IMG/VR virus record: IMGVR_UViG_3300025674_000094
Location: 1-42,212 of that record
From: a virus
Reading direction: 5' to 3' (one strand)
DNA length: 42,212 bases
Of the stretch, positions 22,909 through 30,328 are shown one piece after another. The notes below the pieces were generated by a model. The model did not search any database, was not told the DNA's origin, and worked only from the letters and a program-made list of their open reading frames with translations. Each line of letters opens with the position of its first letter. The first letter of the stretch is position 1. A program made the translations under genes and the position numbers.

Positions 22909-23178
22909 ATGAAAATAACGAACAACGAATACGAAGTAATCATTAGGTCTTTGAAAGCTTATAGAGATATAATCAAGATAAGTTCTACTTCTGTTAAGGC
23001 TACAAGAGATAGCTTGAAAGAGGTTGATTCAATGATAGATAAGTTAAGAAAAGAATACAATAGACTAGCTGAGATAAACATAGCAGATGGTATGACAACA
23101 GATGAAGAAGAGGTATATCCTAGCAGAGTCTATGATGAGTATGGTGGAGCACCTAATGACAGTAGTAAAATGGAATGA
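22909..23178 (+). CDS. Helical hypothetical protein, 89 aa
   Basis: The ATG abuts the SSB-like stop. Residues 5-55 form a long basic/helical coiled coil (RSLKAYRDIIKISSTSVKAT; VDSMIDKLRKEYNRLAEINI); the last 30 are acidic and disordered. It is unrecognised. It overlaps the following gene by 23 bases. Confidence 0.6.
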   Translation: MKITNNEYEVIIRSLKAYRDIIKISSTSVKATRDSLKEVDSMIDKLRKEYNRLAEINIADGMTTDEEEVYPSRVYDEYGGAPNDSSKME

Positions 23179-23380
23179 GATAGAAAGAAAGTTTACTGAT
23201 AGGTTTGGTTGGTTAGAAGGGTTAGAGTATATGACTTCAACTTCAAGAGATGTATTAAAGTACAGGAGTGTATATGAACTTAACAGTAATGAAGACTATC
23301 TATTAATAAAAAAGCTAAGAGATAAATACAAAGAGGAGGCAAAATGCCTAGAAAAAGAAAAAGCCAAGTGGTCAAAGTAA
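23156..23380 (+). CDS. Hypothetical protein, 74 aa
   Basis: I start at the ATG at 23156 (MTVVKWNEIERKFTDRFGWL), which follows GGTGGAG by six bases. The frame is open to 23102, but that part is the shadow of the preceding gene. The protein is charged and helical with a Lys/Glu-rich C-terminus (KEEAKCLEKEKAKWSK). It overlaps the HTH gene by 37 bases. Unrecognised. Confidence 0.55.
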   Translation: MTVVKWNEIERKFTDRFGWLEGLEYMTSTSRDVLKYRSVYELNSNEDYLLIKKLRDKYKEEAKCLEKEKAKWSK

Positions 23381-23550
23381 TGAATTTCCTAAACACAGGA
23401 AAAAACCTAACAGCTAAATCAGCTATCAGTAGATTTGGTGTCTATAGATTAGCAGCTATTATACACGTACTACGTACTACGTTTAGTATGGATATAACAA
23501 CCAGCATGAACAAGAAAGGGTTTGCTACCTATAGTCTGACAACTAAGTAG
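23344..23550 (+). CDS. Small helix-turn-helix DNA-binding protein, 68 aa
   Basis: After a basic start (MPRKRKSQ), VVKVMNFLNTGKNLTAKSAI then SRFGVYRLAAIIHVLRT gives a helix-turn-helix pattern, followed by a strand-like wing (DITTSMNKKGFATYSL). This is the small winged-HTH layout of many phage regulators. It is the best candidate in the window for a phage-encoded transcription regulator acting on the operator-like dyads. GAGG precedes the ATG. Confidence 0.7.
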   Translation: MPRKRKSQVVKVMNFLNTGKNLTAKSAISRFGVYRLAAIIHVLRTTFSMDITTSMNKKGFATYSLTTK

Positions 23551-23554
23551 ACCT

Positions 23555-23587
23555 AATGGTTTTGAGGGTGTACCATTAAACACCCTC
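23555..23587 (+). terminator. Terminator-like hairpin with competing stem
   Basis: GAGGGTGT (23564-23571) pairs with ACACCCTC (23580-23587) over eight base pairs around an 8-base loop, followed by TTAACTTT. An alternative stem AATGGT (23555-23560)/ACCATT (23572-23577) shares the same bases, so the two are mutually exclusive. It lies just after the HTH gene. Weak U-run; partial termination or attenuation is plausible. Confidence 0.5.
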
Positions 23588-23610
23588 TTAACTTTAAATA
23601 AGGAGATAAT

Positions 23611-23739
23611 ATGTTTGAATATACTTTAATGGAAATACTTCAGACTCAAGAGTTTGATACGTTAATACAGACTTTATATGGAGTTTCATTGTGGGCGTTT
23701 ATAACTGTAAGGCTTAACAGAATAGAAAATAAGCTTTAA
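23611..23739 (+). CDS. Small protein with possible membrane segment, 42 aa
   Basis: AAGGAG lies six bases before the ATG. The translation MFEYTLMEILQTQEFDTLIQ then TLYGVSLWAFITVRLNRIEN KL (in parts) has one moderately hydrophobic segment (TLYGVSLWAFITV). It is unrecognised. Good ribosome site and position after a partial terminator support it as a gene. Confidence 0.5.
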   Translation: MFEYTLMEILQTQEFDTLIQTLYGVSLWAFITVRLNRIENKL

Positions 23740-23745
23740 ATAATT

Positions 23746-23894
23746 AGGAATATAAGGGAGTAATAAATAAATAACATAACAATAAATAATCTTGTAAGCA
23801 GAATAAAATAAGCGAACAAGAACTTTTATCTTTAGTTTTACTAGACTTGTGTTGTATTTAAATTAATGGTTTGGCGACTAGCTCCCTTATTCCT
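23746..23894 (+). other. Non-coding segment closed by a long inverted repeat
   Basis: AGGAATATAAGGGAG (23746-23760) can pair with CTCCCTTATTCCT (23882-23894): 13 base pairs with a two-base bulge, enclosing about 121 bases without a convincing gene. The segment could be a structured leader or small RNA for the gene starting at 23907. Function unknown. Confidence 0.4.
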
Positions 23895-23906
23895 ATAAAG
23901 GATTAT

Positions 23907-24164
23907 ATGAAAAGAAAAAATAAAATAACAAACAGAGAAGTAATAAAACAATTAGGTATTGTAAGTAAGATAACTCTATCTAATCAATCATCATTAACAA
24001 TACTTAGTGACTTTCTTTATAACTATCTAGATATGAAGGGAGAGACAGAAGAGTATACTAAATTCATGGAGAATAAAATAAGTGACATTCTTACAGAAAG
24101 CAAGCAAGGGACTACTGAAGTTCCTAGAGAGTCCATTCCCAAAGAAGAGAAAGAAGAGGAGTAA
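23907..24164 (+). CDS. Hypothetical protein, 85 aa
   Basis: ATG at 23907 follows AAAGGATT and is preferred to an in-frame TTG at 23871 that lies in the closing stem of the structured segment. The protein is basic at the N-terminus (MKRKNKITNREVIKQLGIVS) and acidic at the C-terminus (PKEEKEEE). It could hold a small HTH-like region (REVIKQLGIVSKITLS) but the evidence is thin. It immediately precedes the Hjc-like nuclease gene. Confidence 0.6.
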   Translation: MKRKNKITNREVIKQLGIVSKITLSNQSSLTILSDFLYNYLDMKGETEEYTKFMENKISDILTESKQGTTEVPRESIPKEEKEEE

Positions 24165-24166
24165 AC

Positions 24167-24526
24167 GTGCCATCAAAAAGTAAAGCGAAAGGGAATAGAT
24201 ATGAGAGAGAGTGTGTCAATAAAGCTCTTGAACATGGACTAGAATCAAAGAGAGCGTGGGGTTCTGATGGTAGGTCGTTAGGTCTACACGCTGAAGTAGA
24301 TATGGTAATAGAAGATTTTACAGTACAATGTAAAGTAAGAAAAAGGATAGCAGAATGGATAAAACCTTCGGAGGAAATAGAGGGATTACACCTTCAATTA
24401 GTAAAAGAGTCAAGAGGCAAGTCATACGTTATAATAGAGATGACTATGTTTCTAACACTACTATCACTCATAAAAAAGGTTACGGGCAGTACGAAGATAT
24501 TTCGAGAGCTAAAGTCGCTGATTTAG
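24167..24526 (+). CDS. Hjc-like Holliday junction/PD-(D/E)XK endonuclease, 119 aa
   Basis: GTG start at 24167 after GAGGAG. KGNRYERE (Glu14), AEVDMVIEDF (Asp45) and VQCKVR (Gln54-x-Lys56) form the Hjc/phage resolvase-like nuclease pattern, with Gln replacing the usual Glu of E-x-K, as in several phage members. The role is probably resolution of branched DNA before packaging. Its last 172 bases overlap a second ORF in another frame, so the exact C-terminus should be treated with caution. Confidence 0.75.
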   Translation: MPSKSKAKGNRYERECVNKALEHGLESKRAWGSDGRSLGLHAEVDMVIEDFTVQCKVRKRIAEWIKPSEEIEGLHLQLVKESRGKSYVIIEMTMFLTLLSLIKKVTGSTKIFRELKSLI

Positions 24527-24786
24527 TATACTACTTTGGAAAGAGTTGGATTGATTGGGAGTGTGTTGATATACCTGAGAGCAATAGAGAAGCATGGAGA
24601 GCTAACAAAGGTAGGAAGGTTAAAGAACTTGCTACATCAGAGGTCTTTAGATGCCTTAAATGTAAGAGAGCATACGAGACTAGAAGTATGACTTCAGGTG
24701 GTAAGGTTGTAGGAGATAGATATTTAAATGCATCTATCTTTAACAATGTACCTTTAGTAAAAAAGGATTGTGATTCCTGTGGCTAA
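24355..24786 (+). CDS. Zinc-binding hypothetical protein, 143 aa, overlapping the nuclease gene
   Basis: The frame opens at ATG 24355 (MDKTFGGNRGITPSISKRVK) and ends with a four-Cys site CLKC...CDSC at the C-terminus. The non-overlapping part (after 24526) is clearly coding-like: FGKSWIDWECVDIPESNREA, then SEVFRCLKCKRAYETR. The first 57 codons overlap the nuclease in another frame. No other start codon is found until well inside, so either a real 172-base overlap or a frame error is present. Unrecognised family. Confidence 0.6.
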   Translation: MDKTFGGNRGITPSISKRVKRQVIRYNRDDYVSNTTITHKKGYGQYEDISRAKVADLVYYFGKSWIDWECVDIPESNREAWRANKGRKVKELATSEVFRCLKCKRAYETRSMTSGGKVVGDRYLNASIFNNVPLVKKDCDSCG

Positions 24787-25144
24787 GTGTCCACTATGTA
24801 AAGGCACAATAAATAAGAAAGATGTTTCATTGAGTTTAGAGAGACTAAGACTTGCTAGGTCTCCTAGACTTTTAAGTGTTGTAGATAGAATAGTTTCTAG
24901 TTTCTCTGCTCATTGGAATATACAAGACGTAGATGTGTGTGGTTTACTAACAGAAATACAAGGGATAGATGACAATATTATTATTGAGTCTATAAATAAG
25001 TTTGAGAAAAGAAGTGGTATAGATAAGGGTTATGGTATAAAATATTTGTCAGCAGTAGTAAAGAACGAGAACAAAAGTTACTTACTTAGGCAAGAGTACG
25101 AGAGAAAAAACTTAGATAGAATGCCACCAAAGTTAAAGGATTAG
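24779..25144 (+). CDS. Zinc-knuckle replication-associated protein, possible helicase loader, about 121 aa
   Basis: GTG starts at 24770 and 24779 are both possible; I prefer 24779 (VAKCPLCKGTINKKD), with AAAAAGG 11 bases upstream. One CPLC zinc knuckle is followed by a helical body (LERLRLARSPRLLSVVDRIV; IIESINKFEKRSGID). It lies directly before the DnaB-like helicase gene (one base gap), the usual place for a helicase loader or replication initiator. The role is inferred from position. Confidence 0.6.
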   Translation: MAKCPLCKGTINKKDVSLSLERLRLARSPRLLSVVDRIVSSFSAHWNIQDVDVCGLLTEIQGIDDNIIIESINKFEKRSGIDKGYGIKYLSAVVKNENKSYLLRQEYERKNLDRMPPKLKD

Positions 25145-25145
25145 T

Positions 25146-26477
25146 ATGAATAGTATTGAATTAGAAAAAGCTTTATTAGGATGTCTTATAACAGATAGTC
25201 AATACATAGACCCTGTAAAGCAATGGATAACAGAAGAGGATTTTTTCTACTCATCTTTTAATAAGAAAGTGTGGAAAGCTATAGATAAACTTCATAGCAG
25301 AGGTTTAGATGTAGACGTAAATACTGTATGTGAAGAAGTGGGTAACTCTAAAGATGGTTATCATTCTATGTATGAGATTAGTGGGTTCTTAGAGAAGGTT
25401 ACTTCTCCTTCTAAGGCTAACGTGTATGCTAGGAAGTTACACTCTTATTATCTACGTAGGATACTAGACACTCAGATGCACTCTATATCTAACAATATAA
25501 ATGATGGCTCATTAGATACTAATAGGTTACTAGAAGATGCACATACTACCATAGGTAATATAATAAAGCTTCAGCCTAATAAGACTTTCGATATGGATGG
25601 ACTACTAGACAAGACTAAGGAATCTATATTTGAGTCTACTACTCTTATACCTACAGGTATAAATACATTAGATAGAGTGATTACTGGTATGACTAGAGGT
25701 GAGATAACTATTATAGCAGGTAGACCCGGTAATGCAAAGACTACTGTGTCAGCTAATATAGCTAGGAATCTAGTACATCAAGGTATGAAGGTAGCTATGT
25801 TTAACAGAGAGATGCCTAACACAGAGATGATGAAGAAGTTCTTAGCTATGGAGTCAGACTCTATACAGTATCGAAATCTACGTAACAGTATAAACATAGA
25901 TAGTAAGATTATAGAAGATGTGTCTGCTAAAATATCAGAGTTATACAATGGTAAGTTGTTTATGTTTGACGACGTTAGAGATATGGAGAATACTTTTAGA
26001 GAGATAAAAGCAGTTAAGCCTGACGTAGTTATTGATGACCATATAGGATTGATAGAGCATCCACCACAAGATAGAAGAGACTTAAGGCTAAAGATAGGAG
26101 ATGTAAGTCGTAACTATAAATGGTTAGCTAAGTCTGAAAACATGTCTGTTATATTAGTATCTCAGATGAATAGAAATATGGAGCATAGAAACGATAGGAT
26201 TCCTAGGTTGTCTGACTTAGCAGAGTCTGGTAACTTGGAACAAGATGCAGAGATAGTGGTATTCTCTCATTATCCTTGGGTATCTAGGTATGGTGATGAT
26301 GGTAATAGTGATTGCTACTTAGAACTTATAGTAGCTAAGAATAGATACGGACAAACTAACTCATGTGAGGTTGGGTATCACGGTAATAGTTGTATGGTTA
26401 CAGACTCAGAGCAAGAGGCTGTAGCTATAGCTAACAAGAGGGGTGACGATGTAAGTGGTACACCTAATCCTTTTTAA
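25146..26477 (+). CDS. DnaB-like replicative helicase, 443 aa
   Basis: The N-terminal domain (ELEKALLGCLITDSQYIDPV) and RecA-like C-terminal domain are both present. Walker A is GRPGNAKT (192-199), with Ala where most DnaB proteins have Gly before the Lys. Walker B is VVIDDH (294-299). Sensor-type SQMNRNME and LSDLAESGNLEQDAEIV follow in the usual order. The length is normal. It unwinds DNA ahead of a host polymerase, since the window encodes none. Its stop overlaps the stop of the convergent virion gene. Confidence 0.9.
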   Translation: MNSIELEKALLGCLITDSQYIDPVKQWITEEDFFYSSFNKKVWKAIDKLHSRGLDVDVNTVCEEVGNSKDGYHSMYEISGFLEKVTSPSKANVYARKLHSYYLRRILDTQMHSISNNINDGSLDTNRLLEDAHTTIGNIIKLQPNKTFDMDGLLDKTKESIFESTTLIPTGINTLDRVITGMTRGEITIIAGRPGNAKTTVSANIARNLVHQGMKVAMFNREMPNTEMMKKFLAMESDSIQYRNLRNSINIDSKIIEDVSAKISELYNGKLFMFDDVRDMENTFREIKAVKPDVVIDDHIGLIEHPPQDRRDLRLKIGDVSRNYKWLAKSENMSVILVSQMNRNMEHRNDRIPRLSDLAESGNLEQDAEIVVFSHYPWVSRYGDDGNSDCYLELIVAKNRYGQTNSCEVGYHGNSCMVTDSEQEAVAIANKRGDDVSGTPNPF

Positions 26478-29400
26478 ACTTCCTTCTTTCTCTTTCTTTT
26501 TATAGCTTCCATAACTTCTTCTATACTAATATCTGTTGGAGCCAATCTATACTTTCTATAATAAGCAGGTAAACTTGATATATATCTATTCCAATCACGA
26601 ACTTCTTGTCTTGCCTTTGCTCTAGCTTCAGCACCTCTATCTTCCATAAGTGCATTTCTTAATTCACCTAATCTTCTTGACCTTAAGGATTTAATTCTTC
26701 CCTCTTTTAATCCTTTAGTCTCTGTTGCTTTAGCTATGTCTCTAGCTAGGGGAGCATTGGTTAACTTAAGAAGTTTATTTGGTACTCTAGCTATAGCCTC
26801 TCCTTTATAATTTACAAAATCATTTTCTAAAGAGTCCATTATTTTAAATGCGTTTTCAATGTCAGACCAAAAAGCTGGGAGAGTTAAAAACTTAGCTGTA
26901 TTTACAAAACCAAAACCTCTACCGTCTTCTATTAATGGAGACAGTACAGAAGAAAACCAACCAAATGCACCAACAGAAGAGATAGCCTGTATAATTTCTT
27001 TACCATCTGTGTTAATAAATTTTTCAGGTTCATAAGACTCTTCTCCTGAAAAAAAGTTTTTCATTTTTTCTTTTGCCTTTAAAGCTATTCCTGCACCGGC
27101 TATTCCTGTTGCAGCTAATCTTAATAAAGGCATAAAGTTATAATTATATAAATCATTCTCTATTGACTTAGACATATAGTTAGCGTTTCTAACTCCAAAT
27201 GTTTTAAACTGAGTAAACAATCTCAGAGATGGTCTATTTAAAAACAAAGGGTCTTGAAGTAAATCTCTTTGTAGCTGTGTCCTACCAGCAAAAGAACCCA
27301 TTACTTCTAATCTTTTTTTGTTACTTAACCTACCTTTTTTCTGGACATCTTTTATATCTACACCTAAAACACTTAATTTATTTTTTGCCCAAGCAACTTG
27401 TTGTTTTCTAGATAAGTTTCCTAGTCTTAAAGTACCTCCTTTTTGAACTATATTTATTAAGTCATCTACAAAAACGCTAGCTGTAGATGCGGCTACAACA
27501 TTATTAACAGAGTTTATACTATTAAAACCAGAAAACTTTGTTGTTACATCAGCGAATGACCTAAGCCAAGTTTGAGAATTAGAAAACCCCATTAGCTCGT
27601 GAGATATTTTATAGAGGTCTGCTCCAGAAGCATCAACCTTTTTTCTAAAGTTCTTATCAGATACATACTTATAAGTACCTTTAAGCATCCTACCATAACC
27701 TGCTTCCATGCCTGCTGAAGTTAAAAGCTGAGTTAAGTTTAAAGCTGTAGCTGTACCCAGTCCAATTTTTGTAGCTGTATTCCAAAATAAAATTCTATCA
27801 ATATTATCTTGACTTAAAATATTACCCATCCTACCTTTAGAGTATTGACTTTGATAGTTTATAGAGCCAGACACATGAGCCTGTAACTCTGCTATTATAT
27901 CCTTGTCTACCTGACTTATGTTTTTATTCCTTAGTAACTTGTCTACATACTCAGTTCCTTTTCCAAATATATTTACCTCTGATGTTCTCCTTGAGGCATC
28001 GCTAATATACCTAGCCGTAAGCTTTACTATGTCATTTTCATAGTAACTATCTGGAAGTATTCTTTTTCTTCTTGTTTCTAAGTGACCACTTCTTCCATGT
28101 TTAACTCTATATAGTTCATTGCCTACATCACTTAATGCTTTAAAATAAGACAATTTACTTTGCTTGTTTTCGTTTCTAACATAGTTTATAGCATTTCTAG
28201 TTTCTTTACTCATTAAGTTTTGAGAATTTTTTACAACTGAGTCTATTATATTTACTGTCCCCGGAGCAAGTTTAGCTAACTTATCTGGTTCAATCATAGC
28301 AGTCACTAGGTAATCAAAAAATTCTGTTGCGTTTGCATATTTTTCTTTAGCGTCTCTATCTGTTTTATATACTTCTTTAGAAATCTTATCTAAGTCTTTA
28401 ATTATTTTTGCAGAAACATTTTCTCTAGCCATATTAGGAACATAGTTAGGTAACTTACCTGAAACAGAAACACCTACTTTCCTAGCATCGTTGTGAAATT
28501 TATCATATATTTTTCTTATATTTAATACTTGTTGAACTTCGGTTTTGCCAGCTCTCATAGCTTCGGTAAGGTTTTTATTATAGTTATCAGATACTTCTTT
28601 ATAAGACTTTCCAAGTGCCTTAGCCAAAGATTGTACATCTTTACTTGTAGGTTTATCTAATATACCAATTTCTTTCATAGCTGATAACCCACTAGCTTTT
28701 CTTTCTCTACTATCTTTTGCCCATCTATACATATCTCCATTGTGTATTCTTCTAGCTAACGCATTTGAACCTTGATTTATCGTAGCTCTAAATGGGTCAA
28801 GAAATTTGCTTACTTTTTCAGGTAGTAAGGTATCAAAGAAAAAACTATTTGATTCCCTACTTGTAAGTATCTTTTTCTTTTCTAATTTTTTAAGAGAAAG
28901 TTTTAAATCATAATCTTTCATTAACCTATCTCTGTAAGTAAATATAGCTTTTGAATTAAACTTTTTAAGCTCCGGTTTTTTACCTAGGCTGGTGTTTTTC
29001 ATAACCTTATCTAGAGTTTCTTTTTTTACAAGACCGGAGTTCACATATCTATTAGTGGCTTTATCTTTTTGTTTTATACCAAGTTGTTTTTCTAATGTTC
29101 TTATGTCTCTTTCTGCTTTCAACCTAGCAACTTCTGGGTTTTTACTAAAGGATTCTGTTTTAAAATTAGCATCAAAATATTTTTTATTATATGATTTAAA
29201 TTGAGAACTACCATCTAAAGATTCAGTAAAAATTTTATCACCATCTCTTCCAGTTATTTTAACTGGAGCACCTTTTTTTCTATAATATATATTCTCTACA
29301 TCTCTTGTGTTACTTATCTTTGATAGCTCTGAATCAATAAGTCTTTCTCTTTTTTCTTTTGGAGCTGATAAAAAATCTGTTACTGTCATAGAGCCTAATC

Positions 29401-30328
29401 TTTTATTCTTAGCATAGTCCTCTAGGTATGGAGAAATTTTATCTTTTCCTGCTGAAAATGTTTTACTTACACCTTTTAACCCTAGTACCATACCAGCTGA
29501 ACTAATAAAATCTTGAGGTGTTGGTGCTGATATTTCTCCTCTGGCTAATGGTGCTGTAGCTGTAAATATACCTATGTCTGCACCTACTCTAGTTAGTGCA
29601 CCGACTCCCTTCTCACTTAATAATAGGTTAGTACCTCCAGTTATAGTTCCTAATGCACTACCTGAAGCGTAATCTTTAACTACTTTGTTAAGCTGTATAT
29701 CTCCATTTTGCAACTGTTGAGATAATGCAGAGTTAGCACCTTGATATAAGCCTAATGTATTTGCTCCTGTACCTACAGCTTGAGCTCTAGCTACCGCTAA
29801 ATTTGCACTCTTAATAGCTGTTGTTTTCTTAACCCCATTGTTTACAAGTTTTTTAAATACATATTTTCTTACAGTAGCTTTAGCTGCTGACTTAGCTGCT
29901 AACCCACCCAATCCACCGCCACCTATAGTAGTCGCAAAATCTAAAGGCATAAAAAAAGACACTAATCCTGCCCCTATATCTTGAACTATATTAGGGTCAT
30001 AGTCTTTTAAGTCAAACACCTGTTGCTTATTATTCTTAAGAGCTTGGGTCATTCCAGTAAGAGACCTGTTATATCCATCTTTAAGTGTGTTAAGTATTGG
30101 ATTAGAATCTAATATACTATTTTCAGTTGGGTTTCCTTCTTGTCTTCTTAATTCGTCTAAGGAAGGAATAGGTTTAAGTTGATATTGTTCTTCACGACTT
30201 TCAATAGCGTACTCAGGTTTGTTACTTATAACATAATTATAAACTTTATTGTCATCTATGTTTGCAAACTGTGGATTCTTTGTCCTAAATGCACCTACAA
30301 CTTCTTCTCTAGTATTAAACTGAGACAT
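26474..30328 (-). CDS. Very large internal virion/DNA-ejection protein, 1284 aa
   Basis: The size, position at the end of the structural operon and composition (hydrophobic Gly/Ala-rich segments such as IGGGGLGGLAAKSAAKATVR, long Lys-rich helical stretches, basic C-terminus) fit podovirus ejection proteins that leave the head and cross the host envelope. Two hydrophobic regions (about 105-135 and about 1120-1140) could contact membranes. I see no lysozyme-type catalytic motif. It starts one base into the previous gene's stop (TAATG). Confidence 0.78.
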   Translation of the reverse strand: MSQFNTREEVVGAFRTKNPQFANIDDNKVYNYVISNKPEYAIESREEQYQLKPIPSLDELRRQEGNPTENSILDSNPILNTLKDGYNRSLTGMTQALKNNKQQVFDLKDYDPNIVQDIGAGLVSFFMPLDFATTIGGGGLGGLAAKSAAKATVRKYVFKKLVNNGVKKTTAIKSANLAVARAQAVGTGANTLGLYQGANSALSQQLQNGDIQLNKVVKDYASGSALGTITGGTNLLLSEKGVGALTRVGADIGIFTATAPLARGEISAPTPQDFISSAGMVLGLKGVSKTFSAGKDKISPYLEDYAKNKRLGSMTVTDFLSAPKEKRERLIDSELSKISNTRDVENIYYRKKGAPVKITGRDGDKIFTESLDGSSQFKSYNKKYFDANFKTESFSKNPEVARLKAERDIRTLEKQLGIKQKDKATNRYVNSGLVKKETLDKVMKNTSLGKKPELKKFNSKAIFTYRDRLMKDYDLKLSLKKLEKKKILTSRESNSFFFDTLLPEKVSKFLDPFRATINQGSNALARRIHNGDMYRWAKDSRERKASGLSAMKEIGILDKPTSKDVQSLAKALGKSYKEVSDNYNKNLTEAMRAGKTEVQQVLNIRKIYDKFHNDARKVGVSVSGKLPNYVPNMARENVSAKIIKDLDKISKEVYKTDRDAKEKYANATEFFDYLVTAMIEPDKLAKLAPGTVNIIDSVVKNSQNLMSKETRNAINYVRNENKQSKLSYFKALSDVGNELYRVKHGRSGHLETRRKRILPDSYYENDIVKLTARYISDASRRTSEVNIFGKGTEYVDKLLRNKNISQVDKDIIAELQAHVSGSINYQSQYSKGRMGNILSQDNIDRILFWNTATKIGLGTATALNLTQLLTSAGMEAGYGRMLKGTYKYVSDKNFRKKVDASGADLYKISHELMGFSNSQTWLRSFADVTTKFSGFNSINSVNNVVAASTASVFVDDLINIVQKGGTLRLGNLSRKQQVAWAKNKLSVLGVDIKDVQKKGRLSNKKRLEVMGSFAGRTQLQRDLLQDPLFLNRPSLRLFTQFKTFGVRNANYMSKSIENDLYNYNFMPLLRLAATGIAGAGIALKAKEKMKNFFSGEESYEPEKFINTDGKEIIQAISSVGAFGWFSSVLSPLIEDGRGFGFVNTAKFLTLPAFWSDIENAFKIMDSLENDFVNYKGEAIARVPNKLLKLTNAPLARDIAKATETKGLKEGRIKSLRSRRLGELRNALMEDRGAEARAKARQEVRDWNRYISSLPAYYRKYRLAPTDISIEEVMEAIKRKRKKEV

